Source: Chrysopilus asiliformis (taxonomy: Eukaryota > Arthropoda > Insecta > Diptera > Rhagionidae). From it: 64,000 nucleotides of DNA. How positions within the stretch are numbered: the first letter of the stretch is position 1; each line of letters starts with the position of its first letter. The DNA is taken from positions 34,464,368-34,528,367 of the forward strand of contig OZ035960.1 in the NCBI GenBank assembly GCA_964034945.1, read 5' to 3'. The notes under the pieces were generated by a model. That model was not told the DNA's origin. It was given only the letters and a program-made list of their open reading frames with translations, and made no database searches. Of this stretch, positions 45,992 through 57,130 are shown piece after piece. The position numbers were made by a program, and so were the translations under genes.

Positions 45992-46053
45992 GCCCAGCTA
46001 GCTATAACCGTCTTTCATGAGACTAATCTCAGGGTGGGCCAGCCCCACGTTGG
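45992..46053 (+). other. Degenerate tRNA-Lys(CTT)-like sequence
   Basis: In the sense orientation, 48 bp after gag, the sequence tracks a full insect tRNA-Lys(CTT): GCCC-GCTAGCT for the acceptor and D-arm start, CATGAGACT and AATCTCAGGGT for the two sides of the anticodon arm, and AGCCCCACGTTGG for the T and acceptor side. The three anticodon bases CTT are exactly missing, the D-loop is scrambled, part of the variable/T-stem region is lost and the terminal GCG is altered. It cannot be a working tRNA gene. The comparison rests on the remembered Drosophila tRNA-Lys sequence. Confidence 0.75.
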
Positions 46054-46129
46054 ACTATTTTAAATATATATGCGTGCCCACATTTTTCAAAAATATTGTT
46101 TAAGTAACCTTTAACCAATCTTTTTGCCC

Positions 46130-48602
46130 TGTAGTGTGGTCAAATTAATGATTTTTAAGTGAATTCAAAATATTTTTTTTGATTCAGAATGTCCAAAAAT
46201 AATCATTAAATAAGAGAATACATCGGGACACACTAAGGAAATCAGAGCTATTAGCCGATTACACTTACTGGAACCAAGTCATGGGTTTGAGTATTGATTA
46301 AGCCAATTAAAAGATCATACAGTCCTGGCATTAAAAATCCAACCAGCATTTAAACTTTAAGTTTCCCCAAGAGTAAATCATTAACCTGACAGTAGAAATT
46401 GCACAATAAGCAGGGAGAGTTAGTAGAAATTAAACTAATGCGATTTAGGTGCGATAACATTTATTTAGTGCATAAATTGTGCGAGGAATGAAGGAAGTTT
46501 CAGAGGGTAATGGTGCAAATGGGTAATAGCTTAAAGGACCAATCTTAAAACCAGTGTAGGGTTGGGAAAAAGCCACGCTGATAATTCCAAAGGTACTTTT
46601 TGATCAATTCCATGATCAGTAAGGTTTCCGGCGGCTAAAAGTGTGGGTGTGAAAAGAAAGAAGGAAAGTGGTTTCGGACCGGCAACGATTGTTGCCCGAA
46701 TTTAATTTTTCTGGAGTTTTGGTTTTAATTTCCTTGCTGGGGTCTGGTGAGTCTTTTCATTATCTTTTTGGTTAAATCTGGGAGTAACAAAATGTGTTTT
46801 TCTGATAGTTCAATTCGGCGACTGAAATCAATCAGTACTCGGCCACATGTTAAAGTAAAGGGGGGATTCTTGTGCAAAAGAATAAATACACGCGGCATAG
46901 GTCTAAATCAGTGGCTTGTGCGTGTGAAAAACGCAATTTTTGCAGCACCCACGCGGTGTGAATACCGACCTCCGTTTCATGTCCGAGTAACCTTCAGAAG
47001 ATACCAGAAGGCACCGTTAGTCGAACGGTGATTTTCAAACAAAACTGGCCGCCGGAAACCTTAGAAAATTCCTAAAATAAAGATAAGATCCAGAGAAAGG
47101 CTCCATCATTAAGATCGTCGATTTTTGTAAAATTTTCCTTTTGTCTTGGCTGGAATTGGGATCCGCATAGTTGGACTGGAATCGACCGAACGCATAGTTC
47201 CACAAAGGAAAAGGAGCGCATTTGGAGCACCATTCAACGCTTTCATTTTGATTCGATCCTCGGTTATCCCTTGGGATTCAGCCGTAGCAGCAGGATAAAT
47301 TGGTGGAGGAATACAGCGGCTTTTGGGGCAACCACATGGTCACCAGAAAGTACATCGTTATTGTCCAGCAACCATCATTGCATCGGCATTGTCTTGTCAC
47401 CGTTATTTCGTCATCAATTGAATTTATTATGGCATTGTTTTAAATAGGAATAGATTCGATCATAGTTAAATAGGAATAGATTCGAACGAGAGATTTCTCG
47501 AGCAAAATTTTGTGTTCAAGGAAAGTGTGGTTCCTTTTGTAATTTTTTTGTTTCCCAAACTAATTTCGCCATTTAGTCTTTTTTAGCAAAGCAAGAAAAA
47601 AAGAAGGATAAAATCCAAACGAACGAGCGATCTAAGGTCAAGCTGAGAGTGTGCGCACATCCTCAACAAGCAGCCAGTAAAATTTATGCAAGTTTGAAAA
47701 GAAATATTAGTGGAATTCAAATAGTGAGTACGCTTAAATTTAAATTATATTGGATGGCGAAATTGTTTTTCTTTAAATCAAAAGTGACCGGGAACCGCAA
47801 AGGTGAACCATATTTTTCTTTTATTAATACTATTAATTAATACTAGTTAAGATTATGGTTAAACGCCAGCGTAAATTATTGTTTCTTTAGTGTAAATATT
47901 TTAGGAATATTTTGGTATTAACTATTTTGAAGTTAGGTATATTTTGGTATTAACTTTATTTACAGATATAATTGCGAATATAATATTTTTTTTGAAGGAT
48001 TTCATTGATATATGAATTATGAAATAATAGACGCAATAATCTGTTAAATAGTTATAAATATTGGTAATAAAGCGTCCTATAAAAAGGAATTTATACAATC
48101 CTTTTGTAATTTTTCTCGAAGGCGAAGAGATTTCATGATGAATTGGTAGGCGTTTTAAAAAGGGGGGCATGTGATTTCGTGGCTAAGTTCGAATGAGCTG
48201 GACTGAAGGAAAATAATAGGGCTCAGCTTTCTCATAAACCTAGGTTAATTGGCATTGCCACATCAAATTTTGTTTCTCTCCGATTTTAAAATCCGACAGC
48301 AAATTTCTATTGATTTCGCGTAGTTTCAGGCCATTATTTAACCATTCGGCAGTGCCTGTTAAATTGGAAGATAGTAAAAGTGATAGAAAGGATAGGCACG
48401 GATATGTATATTTTTTTTTGTTATGGCTATGATTCCTCCCTGGCAAGTTCCCACCCCCTCCGACGAGTTCAAGCCGGCAAGATTGGACCGTGCCTGGCCA
48501 GAGCGAGGAACCCTTAACTCAAAGGTGAAAACCATCCAAAATCATCTTTTGTTGTCATTTCTGTTGAGATCGTAGATCTTCAGAATACACCCGCTCATAA
48601 CA
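46130..48602 (+). repeat. 3' LTR
   Basis: 2473-bp copy of 40312-42784 at a constant offset of 5818 bp. The bases just before it (CCAATCTTTTTGCCC) do not form a polypurine tract, which is unexpected for an element that moved recently. Confidence 0.93.
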
Positions 48603-48606
48603 AAAC

Positions 48607-49807
48607 TCTCTGAGATTTGCTTAAGTTATATCTTCCCTGGAGCTTGAATATTTTGCCAGTAATAAGCTTCTGATACGATCGGATTGCATAAATTTTCGAA
48701 AGTCCGTAAATTCTTGGCCAAAGTGTAATTTCTGTGTCTTATGTTCATCGTACGCGATTGAATACACGCACGAACTTAAGTACTTTAGTTTTAATGTTTT
48801 TATGCTTTTATGCGGTATCTGAGCGTATTTCTTAGTACGAAAGCCGTTTCGATACCAGTACTTTGTAGATCATTAGAATTAAACCAGTAAATCAATTTTT
48901 TGCCAATCGATTAGGTTCATTTGTTCGAAACTAAGCTGAAAAAATGATCGTTCTGGTGAATTTCGAAGCTCCCACGTCCTCAATTTTTTTTTGTCGAGTT
49001 TCTTTCTTTTGCGTGGTGGATCGTCTTAAAGAAAACCTTACTCGTTTTTCTCAAACGATCCAAAAAAAAAATTCACCTGTTTTGCCGTGGATATGTGTGA
49101 AAAAAACGTTGTTAACCGAAATTATAGGTTTTAAAATGAAAGCCTTTCGTCTTAGGCAGCATAATGTGACTCTCTCTTTGACTGTTGCTGAAAACTGAAG
49201 CACAAGTACTTCGATCGGAAGTCAATAGACAAAAGTTAAGAAACGATCGAAAAAAATGGTAAAATTAACTCCGCATCAAGCAAATTAGTCGATGCGTGCT
49301 ACAAGTCGAATTCCCATAGTTCAGTAGTCAAAGTTAGATACTCAAATCCTTCTAGCCGTTTAATTTTCAATGTTTAGTGTTTAACGTCTTATGTTGGATA
49401 TTGAGGAAATCTGTTCAAGATCTCTTTTTATTTCTATTTATGGCATATCTTTGCGTAGTGATGGCTGTATAGAAGCTACTGCTGCGGAGGTCTCTTCTCA
49501 TTCAATTAGCGATTGTACGAAATGGATTCGATTTACTTTCCACGTCGGTTGACCATCAGACAATCGGATCATTCATTGATTCATTGAACATGCGCAAAAC
49601 CCCAGCAAGAAGCGGTGAAACGAAACGCATTCGCAGTGTTATAGTGATCCATCCATAGCCATGCTGAAGATACCTATTGGCATCGTGGCCTATCTTCTTA
49701 ACTTTAACGATAATTCCGCTGGTTCTGGGCTTGTTCGTCTTACTAAATAAGGATTATGTGCGTATTTTTTTATGAATTTTTCTTTTTTGATGAATTTTTC
49801 CAATAAG
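48607..49807. other. Non-coding stretch between two transposons
   Basis: No gene was recognised between the LTR element and the pogo-like element. The frame 48944-49198 shows no motif. Confidence 0.4.
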
Positions 49808-49995
49808 TAGGGGAAGGGCGGGTAAGGTGGGAATAGTTTTATGTATCATCCTAAATAGATCGAAAATCAATTATTTTTTACAGATCCACAAGCGTTGCCT
49901 GAAAGAGGGGGAGTAAGCCCATCTTTTGGCATCAACAGAAATTATACAATAGCAATGGATGCAGATTTATTGCGGTGTAAAGAGGACATGTCGCA

Positions 49996-50034
49996 GGCGG
50001 GTAAATAGGGAAATGGGCGGGTAAAGTGGGAAAT
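49996..50034 (+). promoter_or_regulatory. Left subterminal repeat pair (likely transposase sites)
   Basis: Two tandem copies, GCGGGTAAATAGGGAAAT and GCGGGTAAAGTGGGAAAT, echo the terminal repeat. The mirror-image pair lies at 52195-52237. Symmetric internal copies of the terminal motif are expected to bind transposase. Confidence 0.7.
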
Positions 50035-50136
50035 TTGATGAATTCGATTAAATTTGACGAAAATAGCCATTTCAATGATAATGCGTGTTTATTTTCAATG
50101 ATAAATGTTACACAAAGTGAAGGCAAGCAATTGCTC

Positions 50137-51752
50137 TTAATCGTCCGAATATTCCGACTCGCAATTAACACAAGTAAAGAAGCTTCGTGTAATATTGGCA
50201 CATTTCAAATGAACTGGACGGCGGCAAGTGTTGCAGTTAATGGAATTATTTTCATTCAGTTTCTTCGGTAAATCTTCCATACAGATAATGCAGAAATCCA
50301 TATCAGAGGATGACGAAGAAGATAGTTCTTTTTTCTTTGGTGCTTGTCGTGGTTTATTTGCAGGTGCCTTTAGTCCTTTTCCTTTTTTTTCTTTTGATGG
50401 TTTTCCTCCTGGTTTTGCTTCTCGTTTGCGTTTATTCGTCTTTCGATTTTCCTCTTTCTTCTTCAAATCACTTACCATTTCTGGCGCTGTTAAAATGGAG
50501 CTGCGCATTGCTTTTCTTCCGCGATTTGACTTCTGCGCTGGTAGTGCAGAATGCAAAGGCCCAATTTCATAAAGTGCAGCACAAAGAGATGCCTGAGATG
50601 ACATATTAGCGGTAGATGTGCTTGCAATAGAGCCAGATGTTGTGCATTTCTCATGCGCCGCAGGTGCATCAACTTCATCCAAACGCACGATAATGTTACG
50701 CTGGTTACCGTCACAATCGGCTATATCGTCCATGATTTCATTTTCGCCGCTAAGTTCGGCAGCAACGAAGTCGACTTCACTGAAAATATGTGGGTTCAAA
50801 GGAAAAATTCCTGTTGCCTTAAAACCAGATTTGATGTTTTTTGGGGTAACAGCAACATCAAGGCATTTGTCGACAATTTCAGGAATATGGTGGATTTCGA
50901 AAACCCTTCCCACGTTGCTTTTCATCCATGCATCACACTGGCTACTGTACAAAGTTTTAACCGGGCCGAATACCGAGACGTCGAGCGGTTGCATCCTATG
51001 ACTGCAGTGCGGCGGAAAGGATAACATAGTAACTCCATGTTCAATCGCAATATCGATCGCTTCAACCGAAAGATGGGAAGTGTGGTTGTCCAAAAGCAAT
51101 AGAGTAGGTGAAGCTTGGGATGCGCCAGTATGCTTAATGAAATGAGCCATGTATGAAACGAAATCTGCTGAAGTCATCCAACCAGATTCATTCGCAAAGC
51201 CAACGGAGCCAGGAGTGGCGTTTTCCAAAAACAGCGCACGCATATTTTTCCGAAGAAATAAGAAAAAGGGTGGAATGGATTGTCCAGAAGCATTAACCGC
51301 CAATGCCATGGTTACATTGGTACCTCGCTCTGCCGAGGATTTCTGGCCAACTCGTTTTGCTCCTCTACCTGCAATAATTTTTCTACTTCGAGTCGGAACC
51401 GTTGGGAATCCGGTCTCGTCCATATTAAAAATTCGATGTGGCTCATATGAGTTTTTGTCGAGTACAGCGAGCAAATTGGCGAAAAACGTGTCAACATTCG
51501 TTTTACAAAAGGCTTTGACGCGGTTCGCACTGATTTTTTCGGCTGTTCTGGGACGCAAATCCGGATGGCGCTTCATAAAACGCGAATACCAATCTTTTCC
51601 TGCCATTCCATTTTCGCCCCAGGCAGCTGGATAATCAGTGGCAATCTTTTTCGCATATTCATATGCCAAAGTGCGCAATTCGTTTCTGCTCATACCATAA
51701 TATATCTCGCTACATGTCTTTACGTACATCATCAATGCTTTTTCCTCAGCTG
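50137..51752 (-). CDS. pogo-like transposase, exon 2 (DDE domain and PHD-like finger)
   Basis: This cuts and pastes the element using a DDE nuclease. Counting from the in-frame Met at 51771, the frame has 544 residues: a CENP-B/Tc5-type DNA-binding part (about 5-90, with WYSRFMKRHPDLRPR), then the catalytic core with NMDETG (D118), LLLDNHTSH (D228) and MQPLDVSVF (D264). The last two have 35 residues between them, the DD35D spacing. A basic, Ser-rich linker (about 415-490) leads to a C-terminal Cys4-His-Cys3 cluster (C494, C497, C513, C516, H521, C524, C534, C537), a PHD-like finger. An intron probably joins it to the upstream helix-turn-helix exon; the acceptor is placed at CACAG before 51752. 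All catalytic residues are present and there is no internal stop. Confidence 0.9.
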
Positions 51753-51852
51753 CTGTGAAAATCTTTAACATAAACCGAAAATTGCACGCGTCATAAAAAA
51801 TAAAAATGTTGGGAGTAAATTTTGAAAAGAGCCTTCACAAAAGGTTGTGTAC

Positions 51853-52108
51853 CTACCGGTTTCACACCGACTCCGAGACAAACACCGGAAAAATCCAACA
51901 ATTGCTCTACAGCGAGAGTCGCAATATCAAGTTTTTCCTCGTCCACCTTAGAAATGTAGCGATATAAATTGGTTTTTGGAATGTTAAACTTTGTAGCAGC
52001 GGCCAAAACCGATTTTTTCTCGACTTTTACGGTTTTAATGGCTTCCGCCAATGTTGCAGCGTCAACAATTGGTTTATTCGGCCTTTTTTTTGTGTATTTG
52101 TTGGGCAT
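51853..52108 (-). CDS. pogo-like transposase, exon 1 (HTH)
   Basis: Begins MPNKYTKKRPNKP at ATG 52108 and includes LAEAIKTV...SVLAAATKFNIPKTNLYRYI, a pipsqueak-type helix-turn-helix like those that start pogo transposases. A donor GTAC at 51852-51851 after CCGGTAG and an acceptor CACAG at 51757-51753 would remove a 100-bp intron and keep the frame, giving about 623 residues in all. The exact splice sites are predicted from consensus only. Its product would bind the terminal repeats. Confidence 0.75.
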
Positions 52109-52194
52109 ATTGGCTGAAAACAAAAATAAAAACACTTGACTTGCACAAAAATACAAAAATTAACCAAAAAAAAACAGTAATTGTGCGTTTGTGA

Positions 52195-52237
52195 GATTTC
52201 CCACTATACCCGACCACACATTTCCCACTTTACCCGC
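52195..52237 (-). promoter_or_regulatory. Right subterminal repeat pair (likely transposase sites)
   Basis: ATTTCCCACTATACCCGAC and TTTCCCACTTTACCCGC are the inverted counterparts of the left pair at 49996-50034. They lie upstream of the transposase gene, so binding here might also affect its transcription. Confidence 0.7.
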
Positions 52238-52603
52238 AGGCCGACATTTTGCGTATCTGCTATGCGGTAGTGAAAAATGCGCGAAAACACAATATTCTTA
52301 CACATTTCGAAAGAGGAAGACCTGACAATAATTTCAGTTATAAATACCTGTATTTAATGTTGAAAAATATGCACGGCACAATGTCTTGAAAACACCACTA
52401 AAAAACTTTTGGCAATTTGATTTTCACTATGTATTTACATCGAGATAAAACAAGCGCACAAACGCGTTTAAAGCACACACAAAATAATGTCAGGGCTTAA
52501 TTGAGAGTTGACGGTTCACGGTTTGGACAGGTATCAACAAATACGTGTGTCAGCACTAATTTCCCAGTTTACTCTCCTTCCCACTTTACCCGCCTTTCCC
52601 CTA

Positions 52604-52837
52604 ATGTTTTGAGAAAATTGCAAATGATTTTTTTAAAAGCTTTTAATCAGCTCGCTATCGTGTCCGTCTGTCAGGATCATATGTTGCAACTTAATTTGGA
52701 GCCACTTCCGCTCATGCGATTGACTTGCAATTTTGCACACATACGTAAGTCCGATGACAATACTATATTTTCTCTACTTCGTCCTTATAAGGATAAGGAA
52801 AGGTTCTATAAGGATAACATGATTATCATTTTCGAAG
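52604..52837. other. Short non-coding gap
   Basis: Between the pogo-like element and the satellite. No feature was recognised. Confidence 0.4.
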
Positions 52838-53366
52838 ATTCCAAGCTTCCAAGGTTCTAGGGTACCAAGGTTCCAGGGTTGCAATGTTTCAAGGATCTAG
52901 GGTTCTAAGGTTGCAGGGTTCCAGGGTTCCAAGGTTCCAGGGTTCCAGGGTTCCAGGGGCCCAATGTTCCAAGGTTACAGGGTTTGAATTTTCTAGGGTT
53001 CCAATGTTCCAGAGGTCTGAGGTTCCAGGGTTCCAATATTTCAGGGTTCCAAGACTCCAGAGGTCCAAAGTCTCAGGGTTTTAATTTTCCAGGGTTCCGA
53101 GTTCCCAGGAGTCTGAAGTTCCAGGGGTCTAAAGTTCCAAGGTTTCAATTTTCCAGAGTTTTAATTTTCCAGGGGTCCAAGGTTCCAGGGTTCCAGGGGC
53201 CCAAGGTTCCAAGGTTACAGGGTTTGAATTTTCCAGGGTTCCAAGGTTTCAGAGGTCTGATGCTCCAGGGTTGCAATGTTGCAGGGTTCCAAGGTTCCAG
53301 GGTCCAAGGTTCCAAGCTTTTAATTTTCCAGGGTTTCATTTCCCAGGGTTCCAAGGTTCCAGGGTT
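52838..53366 (+). repeat. Degenerate GGTTCCAR satellite with 240-bp higher-order period
   Basis: The whole block is built from an 8-base unit of the form GGTTCCAG/GGTTCCAA with many variants. A longer pattern (TTCCAGGGGCCCAA, then GGTTACAGGGTTTGAATTTT) starts at 52951 and again at 53191, giving a 240-bp period, or 30 octamers. Frames through it on both strands give repetitive FQGSRVPG-type peptides and are not genes. Confidence 0.9.
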
Positions 53367-53815
53367 TTTTTTGGTTTTTGTCTTGTATTGTACGTAAAAT
53401 TAGCAGAATGTCCTAGAATAATCTTAAGGGGTCTTTGTGCTGTATAAAATCAAAAAAGTCTGTATTGATATGTGAACGGGATGATTTCTCTCTTAGTTAC
53501 TGTTTCAAAACCGCTAAAATTTGTCATTGGCATGATACTAGACTTAGTATAAAAGACTAATTACGATGCATTGTTTGTTTTGTATTCTGTGACACTAAAT
53601 TCACATTCGTTTACACTACGATACAAAATCCCGAATTTTGTTCCTGAAAGACTCCCGAACTCGATTATTTCATATAAAACCACCGGAATAAATACAAATT
53701 TTTCCAACTTTTGCTAAGTGAATTCATTTAGCAATAGATAAAATACAATTCGCGGAATAAATTCTTGATTATATTTGCAGAGAAATTCAAGAAAAATCAC
53801 AAGTGTAAAAATTTG
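53367..53815. other. Non-coding gap
   Basis: No feature was recognised here. Confidence 0.4.
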
Positions 53816-53921
53816 GCGTTTTCCATTGGACTGTCCGAAGTGTCCCGGAGCGTACAGGGGTAGATCGCCACAGGGATACGATCTACCTCTTAACGCTCCG
53901 GTGTGTTCAACGGAAAACGCA
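53816..53921. repeat. Fold-back repeat (106 bp)
   Basis: The arms GCGTTTTCCATTGGAC and GTTCAACGGAAAACGC pair, as do CCGGAGCG with CGCTCCGG and GGTAGATCG with CGATCTACC, around a short loop at ACAGGG. One arm has a few extra bases. It looks like a very short MITE, but no target duplication is clear. Confidence 0.6.
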
Positions 53922-56263
53922 TATTAAATTCATCTAGTTATTGTGTAAATTGAACACTATACCAAGATGAATTGAGCAGGAAGTAGATTTTATATAAGAA
54001 AGTCATATGCTGTTCACATCAGAGGTTTAAAAAAATTATTTGCTTCGTAAAGAATTACATATTTGCAATTTATAAATTTCTTGTTTTTCCAGTTTGTCTT
54101 AAATCAATAAGTGTGGCGAAAGATAGACCTCCATTTTGATTTTCAAGAAAAATAAAAAATAAAATATTTTGAGTCGAAATGGCTAAAAAAATAAAATAAA
54201 AATAAAAAACAAGCTTTTATTAAAACACATTAAAAGATTTTTTCAACAATCTCCCAAATAAAGAATCCCCGACTTAAAGAAATACTCTGCAAAGCATATT
54301 TTTTGCTATAGGATGACGATCGATGATCAAACAACGACAAGGTAGCCAACCACAAGATCGACGTGCGGCGACAGGGAAGATGAAGGAAATATTTACGTAA
54401 AATCAATTTCACTGATTTCGTTCTTTTGGTCAGGTAACCAAGATCGACGTTGTTTTTACTTGTAATTTCGTTAGTTTTTGCATAAAATGCGATCACTACT
54501 GTTTAGATACATATTTTTGTCAGCTATCTTGAACATAGATTAGATTCCACACCGTGAACGTTACTTGACATAGTTGTGCGGTCATGAATGAAATTTACTC
54601 AAGTTAACTTCACATTTTTTCAATCGAATCAACCCAAAAGCAGCTGCAATTGTATCCATCATCAGGCGGAATTCAAAAATTTTCTCGCCGATATTTTGTT
54701 GGAATAGTGCGAAATGTAAGAAGAAACGTTTTTCTATCAAAAGTTTTTGTCCCTAAGACGCGGTGGATTTGCTTAACAAAAACCTAGAAAAAAAATTTAA
54801 TTTAGCAAAAACATTTGATCGAGTTTATTGTGGCAATAAGAAAAGTCTTGTCGATTTTGCAGCAAAAACGGAAGCACCAGATTTAATAAACAGTTGTTGG
54901 AAATCACAGGTTTTTTATCGGATTTTCGCAGTTTACCACACGCGTGGGAAAGTTTCTATGCGTTCGAGAAATTAGTGCGCTTCATTTGGTATTACACAGA
55001 GACCATTTAACATGCTAGGTTAATTGTATGTTTTATCAATAAGATTTTAGAGAATCTGAAATAATATCATCTTCTCGGAAATATGTCGAAAGTGAAAGAA
55101 AATACGTCCTCAAATGAGTTTCGATAAAAAATAAAAAAAAACTTAATGTATTTTTAAGCACAGTTGGAAAGTATCTACTCCATCTATTTTTTCGTGTTGG
55201 CAACAGTCTCAGTCTATGTCCACAATGTGAAATTGCTACCAATATTTGAAAGATGTATTTTGTAAGGAATGATATATTCAGAGAAGAAGACAAGGTAGAT
55301 ACCGCACGGGACAAACTTTGAAATTTACCACCCCTAAAAACCATTCAGCGAAGTTTTAAAGACCTTTGTTAGAAGATTTTAAAATTTCCACCCCTAATGG
55401 CTCTCCAGCGAAAATATCCTCCAACACTTTTGTGTCTTGTCTTGCCACAGACTGAAATTAGACGACATTAAAAACATCTGCTATGGAAATGGAAATAAGA
55501 AAGAAAAATTAATTTATTTTAATTTACTTTCGACGACATCAATTTTATAATAACTATGCTAAAACCAAAACAAAATGGGTTAATTAACAAACATTATTGA
55601 ATAAGTATTGTTTGTATTTGGATCACGTTTCTTCAAATGAACATTTGGTAAAAATTTTCCTATTTTGTACAACAATTAGATTTGAAAGAATGGAAGTTGT
55701 TTTTATGTAGGATGACTATATTTATTTTGGGTCATTGAGTGGAGGTATGGGAGGAACTCTAAAATAGAACGCCAACAACACAACACAGCCATTTTTTTTT
55801 ATAGAAAACTTGATTTTGACTAAAACAAATTGAAAAATCTGCGCCGCAGTTGAAATTTTCTAAACAGGTTTAAACCAATAGCTACAGAGTCCCAAGCGAG
55901 AATGATCTCAATGTTTTGTACTCTTCATGCTCCGTAAATAAATTCTAGTAAAATTATAAAAAGACCAATAAAGAGAAATGTGCCGCAGGCAACTTTTTTT
56001 TAGATTCGTGCGACCTTTGTAGAAAATCGTTAAAAAAATGTTATGCTGATGAAAGAAAAGCAACTTGCAGCAATTTCCAACAGATGCAAAAAATGTTTTT
56101 CATATTTATCGATCGTTTTTTTCTAGCGTATGATCAATTGGAACACAAAACTTGAAAAATCCGTGACAAAAGCTTTGTTTCCGGTACGTCTGGATAACAG
56201 CCTTTTTGCAACCATAAAAAATAATTTTTGGACTCGGGAGAAATAATTGGAAGTTATTTAAAA
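53922..56263. other. AT-rich non-coding stretch
   Basis: No gene or bounded repeat was recognised. The phrase TTTCCACCCCTAA(T)GG-like occurs twice near 55323 and 55384 but does not extend. Confidence 0.4.
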
Positions 56264-56542
56264 CTAGCTTGCATACCCGTCGTTGCCGGGTTACGTTTTT
56301 AAAAAAAAAAATTTTTTTATGGTCTATGTTGGAGCTAAACTTCAGGCCAATCGGCTCGGTAGTTTCCCCGCGAAAGGGTAACATAGAGGAAGAGCTAAGC
56401 TTCGAGATCACTTTACCCCCAACCCTTACTCCCCCACCTCTCGGGCTACTTTTTAATGGGTCTATGTTGGAACCAGAACTACCACAGACACTCATGCCAA
56501 ATTTCAAGTCAATCGGTTAAGCCGTTTTTGCGTGAAAGAGGA

Positions 56543-56573
<31 letters not shown>

Positions 56574-56624
56574 GGCAGGCAGACAGACAGTCAGACACCA
56601 ACTCATTTTTATATATTAGTATGA
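56264..56624 (-). mobile_element. Helitron-like non-autonomous element, copy 2
   Basis: On the minus strand it starts TCATACTAATATATAAAAAT after A at 56624 and ends CTAG before T at 56264. A hairpin (ACCCG-GCAACGA-CGGGT) lies eleven bases before the end, the classic Helitron 3' layout. The body carries a (GTCT)n run and the CACGCAAAAACGGCTTAACC block of copy 1. The last section differs from copy 1. Confidence 0.75.
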
Positions 56625-56819
56625 TGAAGTATGATATGACGATCTGGGACTGTGACGTATTGTCACCTCATGTATATGAAGTATCACCAGGAAGACCGAG
56701 CCATAGTCGGCGACCTCAAAATCCACCTTTTGCTGATATTTTGGAGGAACAAAGTAGATTCACGTCATCTTAACAGAACCTTTCCTGAGGTTTGAAATTC
56801 CCGATCCAAAAATCTCCTC

Positions 56820-57130
56820 ATCTAATTTAATCGAGAAAAGTCGCAAGGAACAATATCTTTGCTATGGCCCCAAGAACTTTCGTTTCGAATTTTGAAATTC
56901 CAACATCAGATTCGGGATCAGCGACCTGAAAAACCCTTTAGTGTTAATTTGCCCGAAAATATGGAAAACATGATATTCGTGTCATCGTCACAGAACCTTC
57001 TCGTTTGGAATCTTGAAACTTCAACATCAGATTCGGGATCAGCGACCTGAAAACCCCCTAATGCAAATTTTCCCGAGAAGAAATGGGAAATAGGACATTC
57101 GTATCACCCTTACAGAATCTTCACGAAAAT
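56820..57130 (+). repeat. Tandem repeat, 121-bp unit
   Basis: The block CAACATCAGATTCGGGATCA plus GCGACCTGAAAA occurs at 56901 and 57022, and the flanks (TTTCGAATTTTGAAATTC against TTTGGAATCTTGAAACTT) also align. A third, partial unit follows to about 57130. An upstream block at 56690-56790 resembles 60845-60910. Confidence 0.65.

Larger units (their letters stand above)
40308..48606 (+). mobile_element. Gag-only Ty3/Gypsy-type LTR retrotransposon with 4-bp TSD
   Basis: Two direct repeats of 2473 bp (40312-42784, 46130-48602) begin TGTAGTG and end CATAACA, and are flanked by AAAC on both sides (40308-40311, 48603-48606). The offset between them is 5818 bp throughout and no difference was noticed, so the insertion is recent. 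Inside are a tRNA-Lys primer site, a long leader and one gag frame. Protease, RT, RNase H and integrase are absent. Very long LTRs, tRNA-Lys priming and a 4-bp duplication recall the Osvaldo/Ulysses group of Ty3/Gypsy elements; this placement is inference. It would need Pol in trans. Confidence 0.92.
49810..52601 (-). mobile_element. pogo-superfamily DNA transposon (2792 bp)
   Basis: Terminal inverted repeats of 24 bp, of the form GGGGAARGGCGGGTAARGTG plus GGAA, are flanked by TA (49808-49809 and 52602-52603). A tandem pair of the same GCGGGTAAAGTGGGAA motif lies inside each end (49996-50034 on the left; 52195-52237, inverted, on the right). One two-exon transposase gene on the minus strand fills the rest. 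Matching ends, target duplication and an open frame suggest a potentially autonomous, fairly young copy. Confidence 0.92.

Noticed and set aside
45992..46053. A functional tRNA-Lys gene
   Set aside because: The anticodon, part of the D-loop and part of the T-arm side are missing.
50228..51634. Several plus-strand frames of 100-160 residues
   Set aside because: They are antisense shadows of the pogo-like transposase, which has all its family motifs on the minus strand.
52884..53397. Frames encoding FQGSRVPG-type repeat proteins on both strands
   Set aside because: They are produced by the GGTTCCAR satellite, which lacks stops in several frames.
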